A stretch of DNA of 11,857 nt from JAVBOJ01 sp031550755 (GCA_031550755.1 JAVBOJ010000125.1:1-11857); one strand, 5' to 3'; numbered from the stretch's first letter, positions 1-7,074 are shown. Numbers and translations: made by a program. The notes: generated by a model from the letters alone, not told the origin.

Positions 1-2
1 CG

Positions 3-3000
3 GCCAGCGCTGCGGCCGGCGCCCTGAAGAGCCACCCGCTGGGCTTCTTTGTGGGCAACGGCGGCGGCTCCACCTCCGCCGGCGTGGATCTCACCTATCT
101 GCCCGCCGAGTTCAGCAACGTACATATGTGGTACTCGGTTACCATCGAGTTGGATTTCGTCAACAACACCGCCAAGCTCACCATCGGTGACTTGATGGAA
201 GAATACCAGCCCTTTGTGACCACCGTCTCCCTCGCCAACGCCGACTTCAACGGCCAGCTCGGCGGCATGTCGCTGGTTGCCTGCCGTCCCGGCGGCGACG
301 GCGCCGTGTGGGAAGAGACTTGGCTGGACAATATCTTTGTCTACACCGATCCCATCCCCGCCACCACCGTGCTGAAAACCGAAGAGTACACCTTTAAGAC
401 CGTTGCGGTCGATTCCGCCGCCACCATCGCCGCCATCGGCCTGCCCACCACCGTCAAGGGCACCCTGCAAAACGGCGCCGCGGTCAATCTGCCGATCGAC
501 GCGAACACCTGGACCTCTTCTCCCGCTTGGGATCCCGCTGTCGCCGGTATGTATCTGCTCTCCGCCGACGTGTTGAGCGACGGCACCGCCACCCTGACCC
601 GCGCCGCCACCAAGACGGCGCATGTGTGGGTCAACAACAGCCTGACCGCTGAGGACAAAAACGCTGTCCCGCGCAAAACCGAGCGTCTGGATCGCGGCCT
701 CATCGCCCTCAAGGCCGATACCGGCATCTTTGTGAGCTGGCGTCTGCTGGCCACCGAGTACGCCACCGCGATTTCCTTCAACCTCTACAAAAACGATGAG
801 GCCGATCCCCTCAACGGCGCAACCCCCATCACCTCCAAGACCAACTGGCTGGATGCCACCGGTGTGCCGGGCGACGTCTATCGTCTGGAAACCACCGACG
901 GCCCGCTGGTGAAGGATACCCTCGCCACCGCCCTGTCCACCAATTATATGGAGATCGCCCTGCAACGGCCCGCCGCCGGACTGACCGCGGCCGGCGTTGC
1001 CAGAACTTACAGCGTCACCGATACCATCCCCGCCGACCTCGACGGCGACGGCCGCTATGAGTTGGTTGTCAAATGGATGCCCGCCGGCGCGATTGACTCC
1101 GGCGTCAACGGATCCCTGACCGCGCCCACCGTCTTTGACGCCTATACCCTTGACGGCAAGCTGCTGTGGCGCATCGATATGGGCATCAACGTCACCTCCG
1201 GCGAGCATTACAACGAAATCCTCGTCTACGACTTTGACGGCAACGGCAAAGCCGAGGTCGCCCTCAAAACCGCCGACGGCACCAAGACCACCAAGGCCGT
1301 GGACGGCGTGCTGGATGCCGCCACCACCGCCGTGATCGGCAACGCTGCCGCCGACTTTGCCCTGCGCACCAACTCCACCAAGAACAACTCCGCCAACCGC
1401 GTGGGCCACATGAGCGAAGCTGCCCCCGAGTTCTTCACCTTCTTTGCGGGCGACACCGGTGCCATCATCGACACCGCGCCGTGGAAATTCCCGCTCGTCA
1501 AGCCCGAATACTGGGGCGACTTGGACTATAACCGCTCCGACCGTTATCTGGCCAGCTCCATCTACCTGCCCGATCCCGACAGCACCGACGGCACCGGCCA
1601 CTACGCCGCTGTCATGATCCGCGGCTATTACGAGCGCACCACCCTCACCGCTTACACACTGGTGGACGGCCAAATCGAGATCCAGTGGGCCTATGACTCC
1701 AAGGCCGCCGATATCGCGGGACCCGGCGACGCCTATGTGCAGGATCGCGGTGCCCATGCCACCGCCGTGGCCGACGTGGACAACGACGGTTGGGATGAGA
1801 TCGTCTTCGGCTCCACCGTGTTTGACCACGACGGTACCGTCCTCAACACCTCCAGCGGCCTGGAAGGCAGACCCAACCTGTCCCACGGCGACGCGCTGCA
1901 TGTCGGCCAGTTTGCCCCGGACATCGACTCCATTATGGTCTTTATGCCGCACGAAGAATATCAGGATCGTTCGGCCAACGCCACCCTGCGTGACGCGGCC
2001 ACCGGCGAAATGCTGTTCGGCCACTTTGCCTCTTCTGGTGACAACGGCCGCGGCGTCTGCGCCAACATCCTGCCCTCCGCGGGCTTTGAATTCTGGAGCG
2101 CGGCCGGCGGCGGCGTGCACGATGTGTACGGCAACCTGATTCAGGCCGGTGTCGGCGGCACCTCCAACAACTTCGCCCTGCTGTGGGACGGCAATCTGGA
2201 GCAGGAGCTCATGAACGGCTCCACCCTGTCCATCACCTCCCACGCTTTCAATGGCTCCGCCATCACCTCCACCACCATCGCGACCCTCGGCGCTTCCCAC
2301 GGCGGCTCCAAGCAGGTGCCCGGCATTCAGGCCGACATCCTGGGCGACTGGCGTGAAGAAGTCATCACCGCTGTGTCCGGCTCCGGCAACGAGAATCTGA
2401 TCCGCCTGTATTCCACCACCACGCCCACCGATTATATGATCTACTCCCTGATGCATGACGGCGCTTACCGTATGCAGGTGGTCGGCCAGAACGCCACTTA
2501 TAACCAGCCGCCGCATCTCAGCTTCTACCTCGGCTCGGATATTGAAGACGACGTGCTGGACATGAAGCTGCCCATTCCCAATGTTGTCTACACCACAGTG
2601 AACAAAGACCTTCTGAAGCAGTACATCGACGAGGCCAACGGTCTGGACGAGGATGACTGGACCGAAGAGTCCTGGGATCATCTGCAGGAAGTTCTGGAAG
2701 AGGCGCAGGCCGTCTATGACGACCCCAACGCCACCCAGGAAGAGGTTGACGAGGCCGCCCAAAAGCTGCGCGACGCCATTGACGCTCTCGTGCCGCGTCC
2801 GGTTCAGGCCACCATCCTGAAACTCAAGACCCTGTACTATACCATGAAGAAGGGTTCCTCCTACATCCTGTTGGCGGACTATGACGGCGCCCCGGGTACG
2901 CTGAAATGGACCTCCTCCGACCCGTCGATCGTGCAGGTTGTCAACGAAAACACCGGCGAGATCAAGGCTCTGAAGACCGGCTCCGTGATTCTGAACGTCC

Positions 3001-3059
3001 GCTCCACCGACGGCTCCGGCCTGTCGGCCAACGTCACCATTCTGGTTCGTCTTTCTTAA
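3..3059 (+). CDS. Rhamnogalacturonan lyase, polysaccharide lyase family 11, multidomain, 5' end outside window
   Basis: Secreted pectin lyase that cleaves the rhamnose-galacturonate backbone of rhamnogalacturonan I by beta-elimination. The frame is open from base 3, so the GTG at 51 is not the real start; the N-terminus and any signal peptide lie upstream. Numbering residues from codon 51: a jelly-roll-like segment ending WLDNIFVYTD (about 20-100), an Ig-like segment (110-195), then the PL11 catalytic beta-propeller (about 205-832). PL11 hallmarks are the entry ERLDRGLIAL, the phrases HGDALHVG, ADILGDWREEV and YNQPPHLSFYLG, and three calcium-loop-like repeats (DLDGDG 329, DFDGNG 394, DVDNDG 575). 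A helical FIVAR-like module (851-914) and a Big_2-like Ig domain (920-1000) follow. No LPXTG, SLH or dockerin is seen at the C-terminus, so attachment may be through the tail modules or the missing N-terminus. Family assignment is confident; the accessory domain names are from pattern memory. Confidence 0.93.
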   Translation, partial: ASAAAGALKSHPLGFFVGNGGGSTSAGVDLTYLPAEFSNVHMWYSVTIELDFVNNTAKLTIGDLMEEYQPFVTTVSLANADFNGQLGGMSLVACRPGGDGAVWEETWLDNIFVYTDPIPATTVLKTEEYTFKTVAVDSAATIAAIGLPTTVKGTLQNGAAVNLPIDANTWTSSPAWDPAVAGMYLLSADVLSDGTATLTRAATKTAHVWVNNSLTAEDKNAVPRKTERLDRGLIALKADTGIFVSWRLLATEYATAISFNLYKNDEADPLNGATPITSKTNWLDATGVPGDVYRLETTDGPLVKDTLATALSTNYMEIALQRPAAGLTAAGVARTYSVTDTIPADLDGDGRYELVVKWMPAGAIDSGVNGSLTAPTVFDAYTLDGKLLWRIDMGINVTSGEHYNEILVYDFDGNGKAEVALKTADGTKTTKAVDGVLDAATTAVIGNAAADFALRTNSTKNNSANRVGHMSEAAPEFFTFFAGDTGAIIDTAPWKFPLVKPEYWGDLDYNRSDRYLASSIYLPDPDSTDGTGHYAAVMIRGYYERTTLTAYTLVDGQIEIQWAYDSKAADIAGPGDAYVQDRGAHATAVADVDNDGWDEIVFGSTVFDHDGTVLNTSSGLEGRPNLSHGDALHVGQFAPDIDSIMVFMPHEEYQDRSANATLRDAATGEMLFGHFASSGDNGRGVCANILPSAGFEFWSAAGGGVHDVYGNLIQAGVGGTSNNFALLWDGNLEQELMNGSTLSITSHAFNGSAITSTTIATLGASHGGSKQVPGIQADILGDWREEVITAVSGSGNENLIRLYSTTTPTDYMIYSLMHDGAYRMQVVGQNATYNQPPHLSFYLGSDIEDDVLDMKLPIPNVVYTTVNKDLLKQYIDEANGLDEDDWTEESWDHLQEVLEEAQAVYDDPNATQEEVDEAAQKLRDAIDALVPRPVQATILKLKTLYYTMKKGSSYILLADYDGAPGTLKWTSSDPSIVQVVNENTGEIKALKTGSVILNVRSTDGSGLSANVTILVRLS

Positions 3060-3071
3060 ACGAAGTGCCGG

Positions 3072-3103
3072 GAGCCCGGGCCGCAAGGCCCGGGCTCTTT
3101 TTT
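3072..3103 (+). terminator. Rho-independent terminator of the PL11 lyase gene
   Basis: An 11-bp perfect GC-rich stem (GAGCCCGGGCC / GGCCCGGGCTC) closes on a GCAA tetraloop of the stable GNRA type and is followed by six T residues. It starts 12 nt after the lyase stop codon. The same 11-bp stem occurs again at 3661-3686 with a different loop. Confidence 0.93.
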
Positions 3104-3130
3104 GACGATTGTGCGCAATTGTGATAGAAT
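3102..3130 (+). promoter_or_regulatory. Sigma-A promoter for the small membrane gene
   Basis: TTGACG (3102-3107) and TAGAAT (3125-3130) are separated by exactly 17 bp, and TGA just before the -10 gives an extended TGn element. The first two bases of the -35 are the last Ts of the preceding terminator. A direct repeat ATTGTG occurs at 3108 and 3118 within the spacer. Transcription should begin near 3137, leaving a leader of about 26 nt before the ATG at 3163. Confidence 0.8.
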
Positions 3131-3162
3131 CCCTGTAAAGATTTTACATAAGGAGTTTCTTC

Positions 3163-3309
3163 ATGGACATCACGTTTACACAGGAGCACCGCAAAAAACA
3201 CATCCTGCTTCCCATCGCCGTCGTGCTGCTGCTGGCCACCGCCATTGTTATCTGGTACTTTTTCCCGTTCCGTAAAAGCTTCTGGGCGGATACAAGCGTT
3301 GAAAGGTGA
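3163..3309 (+). CDS. Small single-pass membrane protein, probably the N-terminal part of a split gene
   Basis: A 48-residue product: a short charged head with HRKKH (9-13), one hydrophobic helix (about 14-36, ILLPIAVVLLLATAIVIWYF), then a short tail ending SVER. The basic head suggests N-in, C-out. The start is supported by AGGAG at 3151-3155, 7 nt upstream of the ATG, and by a strong promoter at 3102-3130. The stop TGA (3307-3309) overlaps the GTG of the next frame (GTGA). Two readings are possible: a real small protein translationally coupled to the next gene, or the anchor of a single protein of about 165 residues disrupted by loss of one base. I favour the second, because the next frame has no ribosome binding site of its own. 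No family is recognised. Confidence 0.65.
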   Translation: MDITFTQEHRKKHILLPIAVVLLLATAIVIWYFFPFRKSFWADTSVER

Positions 3310-3656
3310 CCCGCTGGGAGGTCGCGATCGACGACCATCTGCTGCTAAGCATCCACTTCAAATCCAAAGAGGAACTGTCGGAGGTACAATACGCCGTTTT
3401 GATGGATGAAACCGGCTCCTCCCTTTTCCGTGAGGCGCCTTCCTTATCTTTTAGCCGCCGTGAATTGTCTAAAGAATGGGCATACTCCTCCAGTACTTAC
3501 CGTGACCTGCTCCTCACCCCCGGCTGGCGAACCGACCCCGCCGTGCGCGCCCTCCTCTCCCGCCTCGGCCATATCACGCTGGAATTTCGCTGGGACGGCG
3601 GCGAGGAAACCCTGGCGCTGACGCTGGAGCCGCCGCCTGTTCTCGTGTATCAATAA
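3306..3656 (+). CDS. Unknown soluble domain protein, probably the extracytoplasmic part of the preceding membrane gene
   Basis: A GTG-initiated frame of 116 codons overlapping the stop of the membrane peptide. It looks like a compact mixed alpha/beta domain with alternating hydrophobic strands (WEVAIDDHLLLSIHF near the start, HITLEFRW and ETLALTLEPP near the end) and no membrane segment or recognisable catalytic motif. It lacks a Shine-Dalgarno at usable distance: the nearest purine run, GAAAGG at 3301-3306, touches the GTG. Inserting one G after 3306 would join the frames as SVER-V-TRWEV, giving a signal-anchored protein with this domain outside the membrane. It is followed at once by a long hairpin and faces htrA convergently. 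Function unknown; coding status is supported by the domain-like composition and its full use of the space between promoter and hairpin. Confidence 0.6.
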   Translation: MTRWEVAIDDHLLLSIHFKSKEELSEVQYAVLMDETGSSLFREAPSLSFSRRELSKEWAYSSSTYRDLLLTPGWRTDPAVRALLSRLGHITLEFRWDGGEETLALTLEPPPVLVYQ

Positions 3657-3690
3657 GGAAGAGCCCGGGCCTTACGGCCCGGGCTCTTCC
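3657..3690. terminator. Long perfect hairpin between convergent genes, probable bidirectional terminator
   Basis: A 15-bp perfect stem (GGAAGAGCCCGGGCC / GGCCCGGGCTCTTCC) with a TTAC loop fills the gap between the stop at 3656 and the htrA stop at 3694. There is no T-tract after the stem on either strand, so termination would depend on stem strength. Its position between convergent stops supports the role. Confidence 0.7.
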
Positions 3691-3693
3691 CAC

Positions 3694-5058
3694 TTACGCG
3701 GCGTTTTTGTCGCCGCCGCTGTTGCCGTTTCTCCACGGATTGTCAGGTGTGGGCGTCGGTGCGGCGGCGATTTCCGGCAACACCTCGTCAAAGGTGACCG
3801 AAAGCGTGTGGCTCTGGTTGCTCCGCATGACCGTGAAGGGTACAGTTTCACCGGCTTTGTACTTGAGTTTTTCGGTCAGCAGCTCGGCGGAGCTTGTGAT
3901 CTTCACCTCGCCCACGGCGACAATCACGTCACCTGCCTGTATCCCCGCCTTGTCGGCGGCCGACCCGGCGGTGACCGACACGACATAGACCCCTTCAGAC
4001 AGCCCCGTGTAACGGGAGATCGCCGCGGTCACATCCTCAATGGAAATGCCGAGCTGCGGACGGCCCTGTACATAGCCGTACTGGATGAGCTGCTCAATCA
4101 CGTCGCGTGCCTCGTTGATGGGGATGGAAAAGCCCAGTCCCTCCACGCCGTCGCCCGAGCTTTTGGCGGTATTGACCCCGACCACCTGACCGTACATATT
4201 GATGAGCGGTCCGCCCGAATTGCCCGGACTGATAGCGGCGTCGGTCTGCATCATGTGCATGGGTGTGCCATCTATGTTAATTTCACGGTCAAGGGCGCTG
4301 ATTACGCCGGAGGTCAGGGAATTGGCCAGCTCGCCCAGGGGATTGCCAATGGCGGCCACACTGTCGCCCACCTTGAGCGTACCGGAATCGCCCCATTCCA
4401 ACGCGGTGAGCTTGCTGTCCGGCTTGATTTTCAGAACCGCGAGATCGGCGGCGGCGTCCCGCCCCACCAGTGTGGCGTCATAGGTCACGCCGTCATACAA
4501 AATGACCCGAATGGTGGACGCGCCGTCGATGACATGATTGTTGGTCACGATATATCCGTCCTCCGAGATGACGAAGCCGGAGCCGGCGGTGGCCTGAGTG
4601 GCATACTGTCCGAAGGCATTGCGCACACTCACCTCGGTCGAGATGGCCACGACGGCCGGATTGCATTTTTCGTAGAGCTGCGACAGGGTGAGCTGCGCGC
4701 CCATGTATGCGACCGGTTGATAATGGGGGGTCGTCTCGGGGGTTCCGGCGGCATCGACGCTTTGGGTGACCGCCGCCGGCGGGGTAAAGAGATGGGCCCC
4801 CACCGCGCCTCCGGCGATGCCTCCGATCATGGTAAAGCAGAGGCAGAGCGCCACGACCGCCATTTTTGTCCCGCGCCGTTTTTTGGGAGCGGGAGGGGTC
4901 TGCGGCGCGATGGGGTCCTGCGGATACGGGTGATACACGCCGGCATCCGGTACAGTGGGATAGGAAGAGAAGAAAGCGGAAACAGGAATGGGCTCCTGAC
5001 TGGGTTGGCGGTTGTCCTGCCCGGAAGCATACGGGTTATAATAATTGTTGTCCGACAT
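3694..5058 (-). CDS. htrA: HtrA/DegP-like membrane-anchored serine protease with PDZ domain
   Basis: Envelope quality-control protease that degrades misfolded exported proteins outside the membrane. The 454-residue product has a cytoplasmic head rich in Pro, Asn, Gln and Tyr (1-64), a KKRR stop before one membrane helix (about 66-90), a trypsin-like domain with a complete triad (His175 in TNNHV, Asp205 in AADLAVL, Ser281 in GNSGGP), and one PDZ domain (about 335-425). The tail is low-complexity Pro-Thr then Gly-Asn. Length and order fit Firmicute HtrA/YkdA-type proteins. The ATG at 5058 was chosen because AGGAG lies 8 nt upstream; the open frame continues 28 codons further but that extension has no such site. 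It is convergent with the gene ending at 3656 and divergent from prmA. A promoter with a palindrome at its start point lies at 5181-5218. Confidence 0.96.
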   Translation of the reverse strand: MSDNNYYNPYASGQDNRQPSQEPIPVSAFFSSYPTVPDAGVYHPYPQDPIAPQTPPAPKKRRGTKMAVVALCLCFTMIGGIAGGAVGAHLFTPPAAVTQSVDAAGTPETTPHYQPVAYMGAQLTLSQLYEKCNPAVVAISTEVSVRNAFGQYATQATAGSGFVISEDGYIVTNNHVIDGASTIRVILYDGVTYDATLVGRDAAADLAVLKIKPDSKLTALEWGDSGTLKVGDSVAAIGNPLGELANSLTSGVISALDREINIDGTPMHMMQTDAAISPGNSGGPLINMYGQVVGVNTAKSSGDGVEGLGFSIPINEARDVIEQLIQYGYVQGRPQLGISIEDVTAAISRYTGLSEGVYVVSVTAGSAADKAGIQAGDVIVAVGEVKITSSAELLTEKLKYKAGETVPFTVMRSNQSHTLSVTFDEVLPEIAAAPTPTPDNPWRNGNSGGDKNAA

Positions 5059-5180
5059 GGGAATTTCTCCTTTCATCGTTTCGGCGGTTGTTGTTTGGAA
5101 TGGTCTTATCTTACAACGCAGTTGTGTTGTTTTTATGAACAATCCGCAACGAGAATTTGAACATTTGGGGAAAGATTTGT

Positions 5181-5190
5181 GAACGCGTTC
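5181..5190. promoter_or_regulatory. Perfect palindrome GAACGCGTTC at the presumed htrA start point, possible operator
   Basis: A 10-bp perfect inverted repeat with a central CG directly abuts the candidate htrA -10 hexamer and covers the expected transcription start, a typical repressor position. A CG-centred palindrome resembles LacI-family sites, but the match to the CcpA cre consensus is only partial. The regulator cannot be named from the window. Confidence 0.35.
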
Positions 5191-5218
5191 TTTAAAATGT
5201 CCCCCTTCTCACCGTCAA
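5191..5218 (-). promoter_or_regulatory. Candidate htrA promoter
   Basis: On the minus strand TTGACG (5218-5213) is followed after 16 bp by TTTAAA (5196-5191), four of six matches to the -10 consensus. Transcription would begin near 5184, giving a leader of about 125 nt before the htrA ATG. It lies upstream of the only large minus-strand gene here. The -10 is weak, as expected for a regulated promoter. Confidence 0.5.
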
Positions 5219-5238
5219 GTGCGCCTGGGTTTATATCC

Positions 5239-5283
5239 TTTTTTCTTTTTTTATTACTTTTTTCTCTTGTTTAGTTTTTTTTT
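5239..5283. other. T-rich tract between the divergent htrA and prmA promoters
   Basis: The 314-bp gap 5059-5372 contains no gene. Its centre carries four T runs on the plus strand (5239-5244, 5246-5252, 5258-5263 and 5275-5283; 6, 7, 6 and 9 bases) broken by single C, A or G bases. The tract lies upstream of both -35 elements, the position of an A/T UP element or bent DNA. No hairpin precedes it, so it is not a terminator. Confidence 0.45.
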
Positions 5284-5293
5284 CAAGAAAGTC

Positions 5294-5322
5294 TTGCCTA
5301 TATGTCAATGGCCTGTTATAAT
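5294..5322 (+). promoter_or_regulatory. Strong extended -10 promoter for prmA
   Basis: TTGCCT (5294-5299), a 17-bp spacer and a perfect TATAAT (5317-5322) preceded by TGT, giving TGnTATAAT. Transcription should start near 5329, about 44 nt before the prmA ATG. Confidence 0.85.
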
Positions 5323-5372
5323 TTAGTGTAATTACAGCGGCTTGTCCGGCCGTTTCCCTAGAGGTGAGACCG

Positions 5373-6344
5373 ATGCGATGGATGGAATGTGTTCTGGATC
5401 TCACGCCCGCGGGGGCCGACCTTGCCATTGCCCGGCTGGCTGCCCTCGGGATCGAGCAGTTTCAAACGGAAGACGAAGCGGAATTTGAAGCCCATATGCA
5501 AAAACACCGGCAGGCATGGGACTTCATTGATGACGATCTGCGCGACAGTATGCGCGGCGTCTGCCGTGTCCGTTTCTACCTTCCGCACGAGGTGGCTGCT
5601 CCCGAAACGATTGCCGGACTGGAAGCGTCTCTGTCCTCGCTGCGCGCCGAGTTTCCGGAGGTTTTGTTCGGAGCGCTGCGCATCGACGTCCGCTCTGTGG
5701 ACGAGGAGGACTGGGCCGAAAACTGGAAGCGCTATTATCTGCCGCTTCCCATCGGCCAACGCCTGCTCATCCAGCCGGAGTGGCAGCCGCTTGTAAATCC
5801 GGAATGCCGCGTGGTATTCCGAAACGACCCCGGCGTCAGCTTTGGCACCGGCTCCCATGAGACCACTCGGCTGTGTCTGGAGGCTCTGGATCGGCACATT
5901 ACCGGCGGTGAAGCGGTGCTTGACATCGGCAGCGGTAGCGGGATTTTGTCCCTGTGTGCGTTGCTGTTGGGCGCTTCTCGGGCCCAGGGGCTGGACATCG
6001 ATCCCCTGGCTGTCTCGGCGGCGACGCAAAATGCCGCCCGCAACGGCATAGACCCTTCCCGTTTCCAGTTTTCCCTCGGCAATCTGCTCGAAACGCCTCA
6101 GCTGTTGACGCCCGCCCGTTTTGACGTGGTTTGCGCCAACATTGTGGCCGACGTGATCCTGGCGCTTTTGCCCGTTGTGTGGCCGCTGCTTGCCTCAGGA
6201 GGTGTGTTCATCACCTCGGGCATCATTGACACACGGCGCGCCGAAGTGGCCGACGCATTGGTTCGAGCCGGATTTTTCCTCGAGTCGGAGGCCGAATTGG
6301 GAGGCTGGTGCCGCATTACCGCGCGCCGTCCCGCCTCGGTGTGA
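5373..6344 (+). CDS. prmA: Ribosomal protein L11 methyltransferase PrmA
   Basis: Cytosolic SAM-dependent enzyme that methylates ribosomal protein L11 on its N-terminal amine and lysines. The 323-residue product has an N-terminal substrate-recognition domain (about 1-110), then a Rossmann methyltransferase domain. Diagnostic motifs are DWAENWKRYY (113-122), the PrmA signature GVSFGTGSHETTRLCL (154-169), SAM motif I VLDIGSGSGIL (182-192), the acidic GLDIDP (206-211) and CANIVADVI (254-262). Length is normal for the family. I place the start at ATG 5373, 5 nt after the strong site GAGGTGA (5361-5367); the in-frame GTG at 5364 lies inside that site. In many Firmicutes prmA sits beside dnaJ and rsmE, but here it stands alone with its own promoter and is followed by a PadR regulator 75 bp downstream with no visible terminator between. 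Confidence 0.95.
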   Translation: MRWMECVLDLTPAGADLAIARLAALGIEQFQTEDEAEFEAHMQKHRQAWDFIDDDLRDSMRGVCRVRFYLPHEVAAPETIAGLEASLSSLRAEFPEVLFGALRIDVRSVDEEDWAENWKRYYLPLPIGQRLLIQPEWQPLVNPECRVVFRNDPGVSFGTGSHETTRLCLEALDRHITGGEAVLDIGSGSGILSLCALLLGASRAQGLDIDPLAVSAATQNAARNGIDPSRFQFSLGNLLETPQLLTPARFDVVCANIVADVILALLPVVWPLLASGGVFITSGIIDTRRAEVADALVRAGFFLESEAELGGWCRITARRPASV

Positions 6345-6419
6345 TCCTGTTGCATTTGTAAACGACAGCCACAGCCCCTTTCATTTTGAGAAAAATTTCT
6401 GCCGAAAGGTTTGTTTTGC

Positions 6420-6743
6420 ATGACATTGAACAACGCCGCGCGCCGCTATCTGCCCATGACCGAGACCATGTATTATATCCTGCTTTCCCTCACCGAGCCG
6501 CGCCACGGCTACGGAATCCTCCTCAACGTTAAGGATATCACCTCGGGGCGGATCCGCCTGGGCGCCGGCACCATTTACAACAGCCTTTCCAAGCTCGAAA
6601 AAGACGGCCTGATCGAGCTGGTCGCCGAAACCGAGCGCCGCAAAATCTACCTGATCTGTGATGTGGGCCGCGAACTGCTGGGCTTGGAACTGACCCGGCT
6701 GGAGGAGCTCTGTGAAAACGGCCGCAAATTCCTGAAAGACTGA
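6420..6743 (+). CDS. PadR-family winged-helix transcriptional regulator
   Basis: A 107-residue DNA-binding protein of the short PadR type, usually a ligand-responsive repressor of transporter or stress genes. The motifs TETMYYILLSL (16-26), EPRHGYGI (28-35) and GAGTIYNSLSKLEKDGLIE (51-69, the recognition helix and wing entry) are typical, followed by a basic wing (TERRKIY) and a short C-terminal dimer helix. ATG 6420 was chosen because AAAGG lies 10 nt upstream; the in-frame TTG at 6411 directly touches that site and is unlikely. The 75 bp before it hold no clear promoter, so it is probably read from the prmA promoter. Its usual partner (a DUF1700 membrane protein or an ABC transporter gene directly downstream) is absent; secG follows instead with its own promoter. 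The target is unknown. Confidence 0.9.
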   Translation: MTLNNAARRYLPMTETMYYILLSLTEPRHGYGILLNVKDITSGRIRLGAGTIYNSLSKLEKDGLIELVAETERRKIYLICDVGRELLGLELTRLEELCENGRKFLKD

Positions 6744-6754
6744 TTGTTTTTCGC

Positions 6755-6783
6755 TTGACAGCCTGTCACAAAACTGGTAGAAT
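6755..6783 (+). promoter_or_regulatory. Consensus sigma-A promoter for secG
   Basis: TTGACA (6755-6760) is a perfect -35, followed by a 17-bp spacer and TAGAAT (6778-6783) with TGG before it (extended -10). The start point near 6790 leaves about 44 nt of leader. It shares the TGnTAGAAT form with the promoter at 3102-3130. Confidence 0.9.
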
Positions 6784-6833
6784 AGACTTCGCTTCTGTGT
6801 GAACGCAGATCGATGTCGAGAGGATGGCCTGCC

Positions 6834-7064
6834 TTGAAAATTGCTATGTTCGTAATCCAAGTTTTATCTTCCCTGTTTTTGATCGCCGTTGTCTTGCTGC
6901 AATCGGGCAAGCGCTCCGGTCTTTCGGGCGCGATTGCCGGGGTGGCCGATACCTTCTTGTCCAAAAACAAAGCCAGAACGTGGGATGCCCGCTTGGCCAA
7001 GATGACCAAATGGGTCGCCGCCCTGTTTATTCTGTTGACTCTGGCGCTCAACTGCTTTGAGTAA
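6834..7064 (+). CDS. secG: Preprotein translocase subunit SecG
   Basis: Small membrane subunit of the SecYEG channel that assists SecA-driven export. The 76-residue product has two membrane helices (about 3-22 and 57-73) joined by a cytoplasmic loop holding the SecG motif LLQSGKRSGLSGAIAG (21-36) and a basic stretch FLSKNKART. I chose the TTG at 6834: it lies 9 nt after AGAGGA (6819-6824) and gives an N-terminus MKIAMFVIQVL typical of the family. The in-frame ATG at 6813 lies before that site and would add seven non-conserved residues. It has its own strong promoter and terminator, so it is a single-gene unit. In many Clostridia secG precedes rnr and smpB; that arrangement is not present here. 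Confidence 0.93.
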   Translation: MKIAMFVIQVLSSLFLIAVVLLQSGKRSGLSGAIAGVADTFLSKNKARTWDARLAKMTKWVAALFILLTLALNCFE

Positions 7065-7074
7065 TCAATGATTG

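Noticed and set aside
1693..2139. A 148-codon plus-strand frame inside the lyase gene
   Set aside because: Its protein is almost entirely Pro, Thr, Ser and Arg, an out-of-frame reading of the lyase.
3072..3690. Matching hairpins flanking a small gene pair, considered as ends of a small mobile element
   Set aside because: There is no transposase or target duplication, and both hairpins sit directly after stop codons, so terminators explain them.
3808..5160. A 450-codon open frame on the plus strand
   Set aside because: It is fully antisense to the well-supported htrA gene, has no ribosome binding site or recognisable domain, and reflects the high GC content of the opposite strand.
5358..6029. 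A 223-codon minus-strand open frame
   Set aside because: It lies antisense to prmA and has no start signal or domain.
6345..6419. Possible separate promoter or terminator between prmA and the PadR gene
   Set aside because: The TTGCAT and TTGTAA hexamers have no acceptable -10 at the right distance, and no stable hairpin is present.
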